Origin: Limnanthes douglasii subsp. nivea | Taxonomy: Eukaryota > Streptophyta > Magnoliopsida > Brassicales > Limnanthaceae | Direction of reading: 5' to 3' | NCBI GenBank assembly: GCA_036936605.1 | Contig: JAUPFV010000004.1 | Location: forward strand, 180,810,807-180,874,806 | Length of the DNA stretch: 64,000 nt | Part shown: piece after piece, positions 1 through 10,914 of the stretch | Layout of the letters: every line of letters starts with the position of its first letter | Numbering within the stretch: position 1 is the first letter of the stretch | The notes under the pieces: generated by a model | Databases searched by the model: none | What the model saw: the letters and a program-made list of their open reading frames with translations, nothing else | What the model was told of the DNA's origin: nothing | Position numbers and translations under genes: made by a program

Positions 1-719
1 CCTTTCTTCCGTATACTTAAGGGCGTTCACTAGTTAAACTGGACTTTTGAGTGAAATGAGGCATCCCATATTCCCATGAAGTCCTCAAGGGGCCATATAC
101 AAGTGACATTCTTTAATTTTACTTACAAGATCATGACTATGATTTAAATATAGTACTAGTTTTTAAAAAAGATGCACCTATCGAACTATGTAATACGTCC
201 GTAAATCCTTTGTCACTGCAAAAATTGATATATATAACTAGAGAATATAACACTCACTCTAGTAGTGGTTGTAAGGAAAATAATACCACACTTTCGAAGT
301 CATAAGATTATGGTCTGAACATATTTTCCATTGATGAATGTATTTCCAAAGCCCAATATTACAGGCATGCTAATGCGATGGTCCGTAGAGCTCAAATATT
401 TTGTATCAATTTTGAGACAAAAACTTCCGTTAAAGCACGGACGATAACAATATTTCCTCACCAAATTTATTGTTACGGGAATAACAAGTTTTACCACAAT
501 AAAGCCTTCAATATTTTAGTCAAGAAAGCGATAAGCCAAAAAATATCACTTTATTCGTAGATAGGTATTCCCTCTTTATAATACAAAAATTAGTGGGCAG
601 TTACATATGTTTGCGCTTTAAGCTCCACTATCCCACTAACATCACTATCCCTATAATTTTGGAACGAATAACTAACACAGTTTGACTCAAGGGTCAAAAC
701 GTGCGTTTATATAACAAGT

Positions 720-1152
720 AAGAAAGCTCTAAGTCTAATCTGTAGTTTAAGTCGAGCTGGGCAACACCTTAAATGCCAGCAGGTCTGTTCTGATTTGCAG
801 AGCTCGAGCTCACTCATCACATGCTCAACTTATCCTTTTTAGGTCCTCGCTCAATCTTGATCATCTGTTCATCGCGTTCCCAATCCAGTCGATCAAATTT
901 TTCCCTGTGTCTTCGAGCTCAACCTGCTCATGAGTTCATCAACGCTGCATTTATCTTCGAGATCGGTCTTTTGATGAGCTCGATATGCCTTTGAGCTCAT
1001 CAACGACGTATTTATCCTCGATGTTGATCTGCCTTTGAGCTCATCAACGCCGTAAAGCCCGTCCTTTTCTTCATTGTTTGTCATAATCCAGGCTCGCAGT
1101 GCTCATGCTCATGCTCGTGCTCGTACTTATTTGGGGGAATCCCCCCTTATCA
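720..1152 (-). mobile_element. 3' LTR, right end, of Tat-type element H1
   Basis: The segment ends in TTATCA at 1152 and is followed at once by a pyrimidine run (gggctcccc, 1153-1161). Read on the minus strand this is a purine tract abutting an LTR that begins TGATAAGGGG, the same junction seen at 18242 and 41253. An antisense extra ORF begins about 550 bp to the right, as in those copies. The left LTR boundary is not visible; the start given is where the GAGCTC-rich, LTR-like sequence begins. No second LTR, pol or gag of this copy is present. Confidence 0.5.
936..1070. repeat. GAGCTC-rich sub-repeats in the H1 LTR
   Basis: The block gcctttgagctcatcaacg recurs at 987 and 1031 (44-bp period). 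A third, diverged tcatcaacg block lies at 936, 61 bp before the second. Such sub-repeats are common in plant LTRs; no function is visible. Confidence 0.6.
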
Positions 1153-1703
1153 GGGCTCCCCTAGTTTATAGGTTTATTAAAATATTAATAAGCGTGTAAA
1201 TTAAAACATTAATTAAATTCCTTACTTATCCGCATGGTAATTCGAACTGTCTCACGTCTGTTTCTTTCTGACACGTGTCGTTGATGCAAGTGACGGTTTC
1301 CGACATCGCCGTTTCTTGGAAATACCATTTGGCGATTTTGTTTTCTGGCACAACTTTGAAACAAGTAATGACATCACGATTCACGCGCCTATGTGAAAAA
1401 TGTTTAGTCACTTAAACACTTACTGTATCCTTTTGTTAAAAATAACAAATTTCAAATTTTTTTGCTTCAATCATTTGCTGGAAAACTCTCTCCATCTTCA
1501 ACCAAAGTGTTTGCTATCATCTTCTTCAACATCACTCAGGTAACGTATTTCTTATCAAGTAACCATTTTGTGTTGAATGCTGGAGAGAACCCCATATTTA
1601 AGGTTTCGAACATCTATCAGTAGCCCAAAATCGAATCGCTTGCCATCACCATCATAATCATTCTGATTCATATCCTTACCTAATTGCAGTTTGTAGAAAA
1701 AGA

Positions 1704-3151
1704 ATGGCACCAAAAATGGCAACGAAGAGTAAAGACGACAAAATTACGGAGCCCTTATATGAAGACATCGACGATTTAGAAACTATTTCTCTCATATAGC
1801 CCCTAAGTATACTAACTTAGATGACGATGGAATCGCCATCCTCAGGGACAGTTGTAGCATCCTTGAGGATGTGACTATTAGAGCTTCCGGTTTAGGCGAA
1901 CATCCCTATCATACACAAAAAACAGAGACCTGCCTTTTTACCACTTTATTTGACTGGGGGCTGAGGTTACCACTGCCCGAGCTCATTCGTGATTATTTCA
2001 GTGTGCTCGTATCTGTCCAACCCAAATGTCTGCAAATGGTTGGAGGTTATTTCTTAGCGTAGTCCTCAGCTCACGTTTCCTTAATACTGAAATATGTTTA
2101 GCAGATGTACTATCTAGTACTAATGTAACGAAATTGACCAAGACCCCTTTCTTCTACACCCACTTTAAAAGGATTAACAAAATTGTCGAACTCCCTTCCT
2201 CTGATAGGAACGGGAAAAACTCTTTCGTTTTTGTTTCGGGTAATTGGGAACATAGCACCCTCACCTTAAACCTTCAACTAAAAAGAAAATGGAAGAAAAA
2301 TTGTAAGTATTATTAGCTTACATGAGATAAATATTTGTACGAACCCTTGTATAATATTATATTTATTTTTCTATGAGGTGAACTGTCCAATCAGAGCTAG
2401 TGGAAAGAAGGGAGACCATTAAACTAGGTGAACCCTCTGATCAGAGTTAGTAGCTTAGCTTTTGAAGCTTGGCAACAAGATCCTAAGCGACTGTTCACAA
2501 GATACAACTACTTAAAGTCAGGGTTGTGGTCGATTCCAGAGCTCATTATCACAGAAGAAGGAGAAGTGAGAATGGAAAATGGTTCAGAAGCTACCATGGA
2601 TCGCCTCAGATCACTTTTAGAGAAAAAAACTCCGTGAGAAGAACAACGCTGGCATCTGGCTGGCAGTGCCTCAAGTAACCCGAAGAGCTGCTGAAACTGG
2701 GGATTCATCCTTCGCTCCTACTCTCTCTTGCGAGCAAGGGAATGATGTTGCAAAAAACAAAAGAAAAACTGTCGAGCAAACTGAAAAAGAAGAACCGAAG
2801 GTGCCTGAAGCTGCTCAGCCCAATAAAGTCCGAGCAGAAAGAGAGGATGAAGACGAGGAGACCCTCTCTGGTGCTCTTGATACGCGAAAGAAGAAAAAGC
2901 AAAAGGTGATTGTAGATGTTGTTCCCCTTAGCACAAGGAGATTACAACTCAGAGATGAAGAGATTGATGGTGCTGAAGCTACTTCCAACGAAGGAGCACA
3001 TCCTCCTAATCCAACAACAACAGAAGTTGGTGAAGAGCAAAATGCACAGACTGATGAGGAGATAATTGATCTAGTGGAGGCTGGAGAAAATGATAATGGT
3101 GCTCAGAAAAAGCAAACGGCGCCCCCAGCTCTCACAGAGAAAACAAAATAG
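1704..3151 (+). pseudogene. H1 extra ORF (Transposase_28-like), antisense to its element
   Basis: The start is ATG 1704 (MAPKMATKSK), preceded by a plausible 5'-leader intron at 1540-1689 (cag|gtaacg to attgcag). Stops and frame changes break the reading at about 1797 and 2060. The recognisable core runs 1860-2300: a stretch reading LFDWGLRLPLPELIRDYFSV, then NGWRLFLSVV, TPFFYTHFKRINKIVELP and FVFVSGNWEH. This matches the family known as Transposase_28 ('putative gypsy-type transposon'). A coding intron follows at 2303-2377 (GTAAGT donor, weak acceptor atgag). The last exon (2428-3151) is charged and low-complexity, with a KKKKQK run and acidic stretches, and stops at 3149. Because the H1 LTR is minus-oriented, the gene is antisense to the retroelement. 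Its biochemical role is unknown. Similar copies lie at 18.9, 41.9 and 52.9 kb. Confidence 0.72.
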
Positions 3152-3159
3152 CTGGTGCT

Positions 3160-3246
3160 GAGCGTGTCACCTTGTGTGGTTTACCTTCTTGCGTTGGTTT
3201 GCATACTACTGCGTGAGACTGAGGGCGGGTTCCTTATGAAAAAAAG
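3160..3246 (+). mobile_element. SINE 3'-end fragment
   Basis: The segment contains ccttgtgtggtttacc, gcgttggtttgc and ctattgcgtgagac-like blocks and ends in a short A run. It matches the 3' half of the SINE at 8.27-8.47 kb. The tRNA-related head is absent. It abuts the H1 extra ORF. Confidence 0.6.
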
Positions 3247-3810
3247 AAAGCTATAATACCTTTAAAAATTGCACAACTATTAAGATAAACAATTATTACT
3301 TATATTTTATATAAAAACAAAAATAAATTTGATTGGTCCAAAATAATTAAAACTGCGTTTTATATATTTTTTTTAAAACAAATAAATTTTATTGATCATA
3401 AATATTTAATTTTATTTGATATTGTATTTCTAATAGTGAACAAAATTTAAATTGAAATTGATTTTTTTCCTTAAAACATCAACTATTAAAAAAAGCAAGG
3501 ATTAATATATATATTTTGAATGTATATAATATAAATAGATATATTAATTTAGAAGACAATAATATAAATTTGATAGTGGCAGTTGTTATTATTATTATTA
3601 TAACTTTTTTTGTTAGAAAAAGTTTCAATAAGAGAAGTTTAATAAGAATAAATCTATTAGAATAATATGCAATTATTAAAGAAGATGGAAGAAAATATAT
3701 AAAAAACCCGAATATAAATGCATATAGAAAGACGGGAAAATATTAATAAATCACTTTGCAAAAATAAAAGTTATGTTAGAATAAAAAAAATTTCAATGAT
3801 TGTGACTGTG
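3247..3810. other. AT-rich non-coding stretch
   Basis: Very AT-rich sequence with short poly-A and poly-T runs and a small ATT microsatellite near 3584-3602. I see no ORF, terminal repeat or promoter that can be supported. Confidence 0.6.
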
Positions 3811-3814
3811 TCTC

Positions 3815-4152
3815 TTCGATAGTTTACGGGAGATCCAGGACACTACAGTGTTTGATCATAGTTAGGCCACTATCCAATAGCCTTTGATCACGAGACTACG
3901 TCCATATTCGGCAAGTCTGGTGAATGGCCTTAATAAGAGATTCTTCTTGTTGCCCGTCGAGGCCCACTAAGGACATGGCAAATAGTTTATGTATGTCGAC
4001 TAGCTCGGCCTTAGGTATTTCTCTTTCCTTTTAAAAGCTACGGGCAACCTCATCTAGTGCACACTCATATTTTCTTGCTTCCCACGTAGCTAATGCAAAT
4101 AGCCTCTCTAACTGCAGGATTCTCTTCTAGAAGTAATCAAGCTTGAGTGACA
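3815..4152 (-). pseudogene. Degraded coiled-coil coding relic, unidentified
   Basis: On the minus strand an almost open frame, with two or three stops, reads ILQLERLFALATWEARKYE, then a charged heptad-like stretch and AELVDIHKLFAMSLVGLDG. This resembles the coiled-coil C-terminal part of the extra ORFs found elsewhere here, but I cannot align it to a particular copy. The neighbouring 4.15-5.34 kb gives only broken frames on both strands. It may be the tail of another extra ORF or an unrelated gene fragment. Confidence 0.3.
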
Positions 4153-5458
4153 GGTCGCCTATTTACAAGACTTGAGTTCATATATGTCAAGAAGGGCTTA
4201 CGTTTTCTGAAATTGAGTGAAACTCCTCTCCCAGTTTATGAATTGAGAACGGCCACAAGCAGATGTGGAGGATCTTTGGTTAATAGTGCTCTAAAACTCG
4301 CGCCTAATCTGCCTCCTAATGGTTTGACTACACTCGTCAGCAGCGGCCAAAGGTATAGCATCATAGTCGGCCTACCTTGACTGGCAATGGCAACCATGTC
4401 AAAAGCATTGCACACAGCCTACAATATGTCATATTTTACACATACTTGCAGTTATAATTATAAATCTCTAAGTTACAGTGGTGAGCTTACCTTGATCCCA
4501 ATATCCACTTGTCGAGGTGCAAGTTCCAGCACCGAGTTGTCAGACCGTATTATGCATTGCTACAATCATAAAAACATGTGCAACAATATTCCAACACTAT
4601 AACAATGATCGCCGAGGACTTGGCAGCCGACAAATCCTCTTTTTCCTAGAAATAGCTACGAGAGATAAGCGGATAATTACCTAGTTTCCTGGACACATCA
4701 AACAGGATCACAACAACATTATTATTTCTGTTTGAAGGTATCATCCCGGATAAGGCAAAATATTCTGAAGTTTAGAACAACTAACATTGGTATTCATTAC
4801 CATACATTGCATAGACAAGTCATTTTTCAGGAAGCCACAACCTTCAGGAAGACTAAGCTTTATAACGGTGTTTTCCCTTCATGGCCAGCTCTGTGTTTTT
4901 TGCCTCTTTTACCCTTGCTTTAGTTTGCATGGCAGGATCGACATTTATGGGCTATTTGCCTTTCTGATCCACAGTGCCAGGTGGGGGGCATGAAACACCT
5001 TCGAAAAACATGATTCCCTGTCCATGAGTAGAGAGGCGGAGAGAACCTTACCCTTCATGGAGAAAGCTTCTAGGATTAACTAGAAATCATACTCATAGTG
5101 GTTAGAAATGTCAACACATTCTGGCTGCAAAGTAAGATTAATGTATGCGGCCGATACCGCCATTACATCCCCTCCCGGCAGAACCACTTGGTATATCGCA
5201 TCCGCCCTTAGGTCTATGAAGTTACCAAGGGTAACCAACATGCGGTATGATCTCTCTCACTTTAGTGAAAACAAACTCACTCAAGCAGCGAAACTTGATA
5301 TTTATAAGTTATATACTTCCACACTACCGCGTTGGTAAAGAATTAGGATAAATTAACTGCAAAACCACAACTTTTAGGTATAAATCCTTTCTCTCCATGA
5401 ATTTCCGTCTTTTAAACACCTTTAAAAAAGACACGCTTTTCTTTATTGCAGGTTGCAA
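4153..5458. other. No recognisable gene
   Basis: Moderate GC, broken reading frames on both strands and no terminal repeats I can see. The minus strand from about 4.87 to 5.3 kb keeps a few short charged peptides, but nothing identifiable. Confidence 0.45.
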
Positions 5459-5655
5459 CCAAATTAACTAAGTCTAAAATATATTAATTAATTAATAGAT
5501 TGCTAGTAAGTTTGGATAATGTATTCTTCTGTAAAAATATTACTCATATTTATTTAGAAATTTGATTTTGTATTTTAAACCAAATATTATACTAGTGGAA
5601 GATATTATTTTGTCATTAAAATAGAATAATATACTAATATAAATATATGATAAAA
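5459..5655. repeat. AT-rich direct repeat, copy 1
   Basis: Starting at accaaattaa and ending near ctaatataaatata, this roughly 200-bp segment is repeated with many substitutions at 6053-6256. Shared blocks include aaaatatattaatta, atttgattttrtattttaaac and aatatactaatataaata. The two copies enclose the minisatellites at 5.69-5.99 kb. Confidence 0.7.
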
Positions 5656-5694
5656 TTTTCGGTATAAAGGCAAGGAGAAAAAGAGTATAAAAAT

Positions 5695-5905
5695 GATTGG
5701 AGGTGACCAGAAAAGACAGTAGAAGATTGGAGGTGACCAGAAAAGTGATCGAGTAAGACTGGTTGGAGGTGATCGAGTAAGACTGGAAAAGACCGTAAAA
5801 AATCGGAAGTAATCGGAAAAGACCGTAAAAGATCGGAGGTAACTGAAAAAGACTGTAGATGATTGAAGGTGATGGAAAGAGGTAGACGATCGGAGGCGAG
5901 ATCAA
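5695..5905. repeat. Degenerate ~30-bp minisatellite
   Basis: About seven imperfect units of the type gatcggaggtgaccggaaaag / accgtaaaa, 27-38 bp long, run head to tail. Unit length varies by insertion of a gatcgagtaagactg block that is itself duplicated. Confidence 0.7.
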
Positions 5906-5993
5906 ATGGACCATATCTTCACAAACCCATCCACTACACAACTCTTTGATCAAATGGACCATATCTTCACAAACCTATCCACTACACATTTCT
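5900..5993. repeat. 48-bp tandem duplication
   Basis: gatcaaatggaccatatctt starts at 5900 and again at 5948. The two 48-bp units are nearly identical until about 5990. They adjoin the preceding minisatellite. Confidence 0.85.
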
Positions 5994-6052
5994 TAAAGAA
6001 AACGCTGAGAAAAAATTAGAAGTATTTAAAAGAAACATTACTGTAACCAAAT

Positions 6053-6256
6053 TAAATAAAACTTAAAATATATTAATTATTTAATTAAATAAATAAATAA
6101 ATTAATATATTGTTCAAAAATTTGAATAATATATTATTCATATTCGTTTAAAGATTTGATTTTACATTTTAAACGAATATTATATTAGTCAAAAATATTA
6201 TTATAATATTAAAACATAATAATAATATACTAATATAAATATAGAATATACAATAT
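6053..6256. repeat. AT-rich direct repeat, copy 2
   Basis: Partner of 5459-5655, in the same orientation, with local expansions of aaat and aaataa units. The pair could be diverged terminal repeats of an unknown element or a segmental duplication. Confidence 0.7.
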
Positions 6257-6610
6257 ATAAACAAAACAACATAAAAAAAAGTTTTAATAAAAAAAAAAAT
6301 TCTTCAATTTCTCTTCATATATTTTTATATTCTTCATTATGCTCATGAGTCATGAGTATGCAAAAGATACGGGAATACTTTATGCTCTATAGCATTGACA
6401 AATAATAATATAAGATATATTTAGGAGACTCATATACACAACATCCATCAAATCTTCCATTACAAACAAATGTTTGGTCCAATTTACAACCATGATGAAG
6501 GCCACCAGTGGTCTACAATTTCTCGACATCACTTAGCTTGGACACATTCCAACCAACCAAAATAAAGTTTAGAATTATGGGCGGAACAAGTTAGCTTGGA
6601 GAATGAATAC

Positions 6611-6674
6611 CAGTGCATGATCACTACGTTCATAATCAATACCAGTGCATGATCACTACGTTCATAATCAATAC
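6611..6674. repeat. 32-bp tandem duplication
   Basis: cagtgcatgatcactacgtt begins at 6611 and 6643. Two exact 32-bp units are followed by a partial third (cagtac). No coding context is established. Confidence 0.85.
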
Positions 6675-6908
6675 CAGTACAGGCGTAAGCTGCCATGTGA
6701 CTGTTCCTCACCCATGCTTGATGGCTCATATACTATGTTCACCGGTCGAATCACCTCCAAATTCATTTGGATGATCTTCATCGACGGTGGTGTGTCACTA
6801 CTGACTACGTTTGTTCGTGCCTCTTTAGATATCATACGGGAACTCAGGGAGGCATTCCCCCTGCCATGTCTCTGTGAAGAATAAACTTCATCCCATAGAG
6901 GAACTCCA

Positions 6909-6950
6909 ATCCCACATTGCCAAGATTGAACATAAAAAGAGTGTATATAA
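6909..6950 (+). promoter_or_regulatory. USE-like box plus TATA, snRNA-promoter-like spacing
   Basis: ATCCCACATTG (6909-6919) is one base off the plant snRNA upstream element RTCCCACATCG, and TATATAA lies at 6944-6950. The 24-nt gap equals the spacing reported for polymerase III type plant snRNA genes. The downstream sequence is not U6 or another snRNA I know. Similar 'tcccacat...tatataag' blocks also occur in plant retroelement LTRs, so this may be an LTR or gene promoter remnant. Confidence 0.3.
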
Positions 6951-7099
6951 GTGTGGACCAACCTCAACTAGCAAGAGGCCTTTCGGGAGTACACCCAAAA
7001 GCAAATTCCACAAAATGGACAATATAGTTAGTGAGGTTGGTCACAAATGCTCACATACCTAATCTTAACGGTCTATCACACTCTAATCTTCATTCCTTT

Positions 7100-7866
7100 G
7101 ACTTCGTTTCCTATATGTTTTGATAGCAAAAGGGCTTAGTTCGCACCCAACATTTTCTTATGAACTCCAACAGCTTCTACTATACTGGTATGACCTTTTT
7201 TTTACTTGTCAACTTTATTTTTTTACTAGTGGTACTGTTGATGTGTTTACTTGAAGTAATAGGGTTTACCCACTTAAACAAAATTAACAAAACAAATATT
7301 CAATTCAAAAAAACACACCACAAATTCTAACACCATATACATGTCTCTATACTTTTTTTGTTTTGAAAACATTGAGTATTAATCCTTAAAAATTGTTGTT
7401 GTTAACGAAACATAAATAGGACTGGACCAGTAGCAGACCAAGCTCTTCATATTCATGACCGTTCAGCTAAAGGAAACTAGGCCCGTAATATGACAAGAAC
7501 AGCATACCCCGGATCTGGGTTGAAGTAAAATGCTCTACAGACTAGTTAGTTAGTTTAGAGAAATTCGAGCTCAGGAGTTGAACTTCTCAACCGAGTCAAT
7601 CGAAAAATTTGAGGCCAAATCATTCACCTATCTCTCAGCTCAAACGTTTTACGCTCGGAAAATACAAATTACAAAATAAAACAATAAAGCCGTACTTAAT
7701 AATTCACCTATCTCTCCGTTTTCGTTTTATACTCAAAGACTACGAGTTAATAAAATCTAAATTTGTAACATAGTTGAATCCAAGTAGTTAAAATTTAGCC
7801 AGTGTGTAGGCTACCTGGACCCAGCATCATAAAGGGAATGGGTTCTGGTGATTGATTTTTAATTTA
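7100..7866. other. No recognisable gene
   Basis: AT-rich intergenic sequence. I see no ORF with recognisable content and no repeat boundary. Confidence 0.5.
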
Positions 7867-8111
7867 TACTCCTCTATTTCCATTAAATAATATAGGTCCT
7901 TTAAGGTTTTTTAAGAAATAGTAAGGAAAATAATAATGACTTTGAAAGAATAGGAAAAAATAAATTTGATCGGTGGAGTTGATAGTACGTGCAGAAGGTT
8001 AATTATTTTATTGGTGGAAAATAGAATATGTGTAATGAATATGAGAACGACTTATATTATGAAACAAATTTTTTTTCCTAGAAAAATTTATAATATGAAA
8101 GAGAGGGAGTA
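7867..8111. mobile_element. Stowaway-like MITE
   Basis: The left end, TA then CTCCTCTATTTCC (7869), and the right end, GAGAGGGAG then TA (8101-8111), are imperfect inverted repeats. The right end reads CTCCCTCTC on the other strand. TA flanks both sides. Size (about 240 bp), AT-richness, the CTCCCTCYR-type terminus and TA target site fit Stowaway MITEs mobilised by Tc1/mariner transposases. No coding capacity. Confidence 0.62.
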
Positions 8112-8264
8112 ATAAGTTTGGACACATGTTTAAGTATCACACTTCTCATTAATGGAACATAATGGTTATTTATTGCATAATTAATGCATATATTACATTA
8201 ATGCATATGTAACTATCAATAAAAAAACTTTGATTTATGAAATCGGAAGGATATAATCATGCTT

Positions 8265-8474
8265 TTAGGGTAGTCGAATTGGTTGAGTAAGGCATGCTTG
8301 TGATTAAAGGTCATGAGTTCGAGTCTTTTTACATATGCTTTCTCGACTAAGCATGTCCCTTTGTGTGGTTTACTTTATAGCGTTGGTTTGGAGGCTATTG
8401 CGTCAGACTGAGGGTTTACTTTATGTGCACTCATTGCACTCTGAATAGCACTTGCGGGTCCCTTCAAAAAAAAA
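8265..8474 (+). mobile_element. tRNA-derived SINE, near full length
   Basis: An A-box-like TGGTTGAGTAAGG lies at 8280-8292 and a B-box-like GAGTTCGAGTC at 8315-8325, the polymerase III internal promoter of tRNA-derived SINEs. Then come ttgtgtggtttac, gcgttggtttggaggctatt and a tgtgcactcattgcactctg block, ending in an A run at 8466-8474. The 3' blocks resemble the conserved 3' region described in many angiosperm SINEs. It is not a tRNA gene because the body cannot fold beyond the two boxes. Fragments lie at 3160 and 8752. Confidence 0.7.
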
Positions 8475-8528
8475 TTATTTTATGTGCATTCATTACCCTC
8501 TGAGTAACGGCTGCAGGTTCCCTTTAAA
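8475..8528 (+). repeat. Tandem duplicate of the SINE 3' end
   Basis: ttttatgtgcattcattacc, ctctgagtaacggctgcagg, ttccctttaaaaaa repeats, with changes, the last 60 bp of the preceding SINE including its A tail. It may be a second SINE truncated at its 5' end and inserted at the first A tail, or an unequal duplication. Confidence 0.65.
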
Positions 8529-8751
8529 AAAACAGAATGACACGATCTTTATTTAGCACGAATAATATGTTATATCATTCCTCTTTACTCTATAAATTGT
8601 AATTAACTTAAATTGTAATTTTATAAGATTATGTCATTTTAAATGTAAAAAGTTATATATTTAATACATCTTCAAATTTATGTTAAATTTTCGTATTAAA
8701 ATTTGTAATTATTTTTATCAAAAAAATTTAATATCAAAAAAAAAAAATTTG

Positions 8752-8815
8752 ACTGAATCTGTTATCTTGTGTGATTTACCTTTTTGGCGTTAGTTTATAC
8801 GCTATTGCGTGAGAC
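8752..8815 (+). mobile_element. SINE 3'-region fragment
   Basis: tcttgtgtgatttacc, ggcgttagttta and cgctattgcgtgagac match the middle of the SINE at 8.35-8.41 kb. The head and tail are missing. Confidence 0.55.
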
Positions 8816-9860
8816 CTGAAAATTTAATATGTCTGAATCATTGAATATCGACCGCAGCGACGACTGTTCCTTCTGGATAAAAGGAAACAGCTTTCCTTTT
8901 GATATAAACTAATCCTTTATAATAAGAAGTTAAATCCCTAATATTCTTTTACATTTCTAAGTTCTTTTACATTTGAAATACTTACACCATTAGTCCTTTC
9001 CAACTTTTCTTAACAATTATGATTAATCTTCCATTTTAATTTCAGTGATTTAAAATTATATTTGTCTAATATATTGTTTATTGTATGCCTTTTATTTTAT
9101 TAGAGTTTTTGTTGCTTAAATAAAATATATTTTTAAAAACATGTCAAACATATAAAATTATATTATCGTCGCCTTTTTTATAAAGTGTTTTAGATTATGT
9201 TTATACGCTTTTATATTAATGATTTATAATTCTGAACATCTAATTAGAATTAGAAAACAAATGACATGGGTTTGCGGTTAAGTCTTCTTTTTATAAAAGA
9301 AAGTTGGATCCAAGTTACAAATATCAATAGTCCCGACTAAATGTAGTGAGAGAGGGTAAAGATAAAAGCTCTTAAACTTTAGTAAACTTAAGTATCTCAC
9401 AAGGGTCTCCTTTTTTACATGTCTTTTTTTTTCTTTTTAGATTTCGTTTTTTTGTTTACGGTTCTTTCTTTTCTAACTCTATTATCTATTATCCGTGTGC
9501 CTCTCGTTCGTTATTATTCTGGGTTATTCCTTACTGTTTTTTCTTTCTAACACTATTATTTATGTGCCATCTCATTCCTCATGATTTTTTGCTTTTGATC
9601 TGGTCATAGTTATTTGAAAAGGAGCCTCTTTTTTTACTCATTCTCCAAATGTCTTATTGTAGTGATATTTCGAATGTTTTCCTTTCTCTTGGTCTTGTAT
9701 TTTACTGTATGGGATGTGGCTACTTTTCCTTGTTCACGGAATCAGTCATTTTCGTGGTCATGTCAGAGCATTTTTCATTTGGTTTTCATGTTGGAGCTTT
9801 TCTCCTTTGGGTTTTCCGATCTGGATTTGAAATGTTAGCCGCATATTTTGCAGTAATGCA
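8816..9860. other. No recognisable gene
   Basis: AT-rich, with a T-rich stretch at 9.4-9.6 kb in which two related pieces (ttctttcttttctaactcta and ttttctttctaacactatta) suggest an old duplication. Overlapping 70-80 codon frames at 9.61-9.88 kb match nothing I recognise and are hydrophobic and Phe-rich, as expected of random T-rich sequence. Confidence 0.45.
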
Positions 9861-9980
9861 CATTCTAGTTGTTCGATGAAATGTCTGGGTGAGAGTCGCG
9901 CATTCCAGTTGTTCGATGAAATGTCTAGATAAGAGTCGCGCATTTCAAGTGTTCGATGGAATGTTTGGGTGCGAGTCGAC
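9861..9980. repeat. Three 40-bp tandem units
   Basis: Units start at 9861, 9901 and 9941 with catt-y-agttgttcgatgaa and atgtctgggtgagagtcgcg. The third is the most diverged. All are exactly 40 bp. Confidence 0.9.
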
Positions 9981-10914
9981 CACATTGTGGGAGACTCCCT
10001 TTTGAATTGATGTATTAGCTTATTATATTAAGTATTCTGATATATTTTTTTATGTAATTCATCTTATGATTGCATTGGTTTTCCTGAATATTTTGATATC
10101 GGAAAATAGTAGGTGTTTCAGAGTATGTCCAATGACATTGTAATTCTACATATATTTAATTTTTTGTAAAATATTCTTTTTATAAGCCTCTATTAATTCC
10201 AAACCACGGGTTCACAATCATACAATTGTTTTAAGATAACATGTGCAATAATTTTGATTCACATATTTAGAGTTGTGTTGAAGGACGAAAATAGTACAAA
10301 TCAGGGCACGCTTTTTAACAATGCCGCAAATGAAATTTTAGTTTTGGTTTTAGAATATGTGTGGGTTAATACATCCGTGTAAGTATAATTTTATATTATG
10401 TTTATTGTTTTTTTGGAATGGGTTGGTTAAATGACCATATTACATAGAAAGATGCAATTTAGATTAGAATTAGTATTAGTTTTTTTATCATTATTTTGAA
10501 TGAGATTAAAATGCACATTTACAAGGTCGGAGTCGTCGACTCTCTGCTTAGAATTATGGTCCTTTTTTAGAACTATGTTATCAATCGTTTCTCGTACTCA
10601 TTTATAAAATTTGGATAATATAAAATCCTAATGTAATCATTATTTCTATATTATTTTATTTTCTATAATACATTTTTTTTAATCGAGAAATCATGATTCT
10701 TTTTTTCAATTCACGGTCATTTATGTTTTCAATGATGGTCCAGACCGCAGCTTCATCTAGACTAACCATGAGTCCATTGACAAAAAGGACATTTTCCATG
10801 CATATTCCCCCATCAATTCAAATATTACTAACTTTACTTTTGTCTATATAAAGATTATATTTAATCTAATTTTATTTTCCTTAACAGATGTGAAGAATCC
10901 TCTCTAAAGCACAA
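9981..10914. other. No recognisable gene
   Basis: AT-rich sequence between the 40-bp array and the LINE. It may hold the decayed 5' part of the LINE, but I cannot identify an endonuclease domain. Confidence 0.4.

Noticed and set aside
8265..8340. Possible tRNA gene from A- and B-box matches
   Set aside because: No cloverleaf could be drawn by eye, and the sequence continues into a SINE body with an A tail.
9614..9879. Overlapping 75-codon hydrophobic ORFs as a small membrane protein
   Set aside because: T-rich DNA gives Phe/Leu/Val-rich frames by chance; no start context, homologue or conservation evidence.
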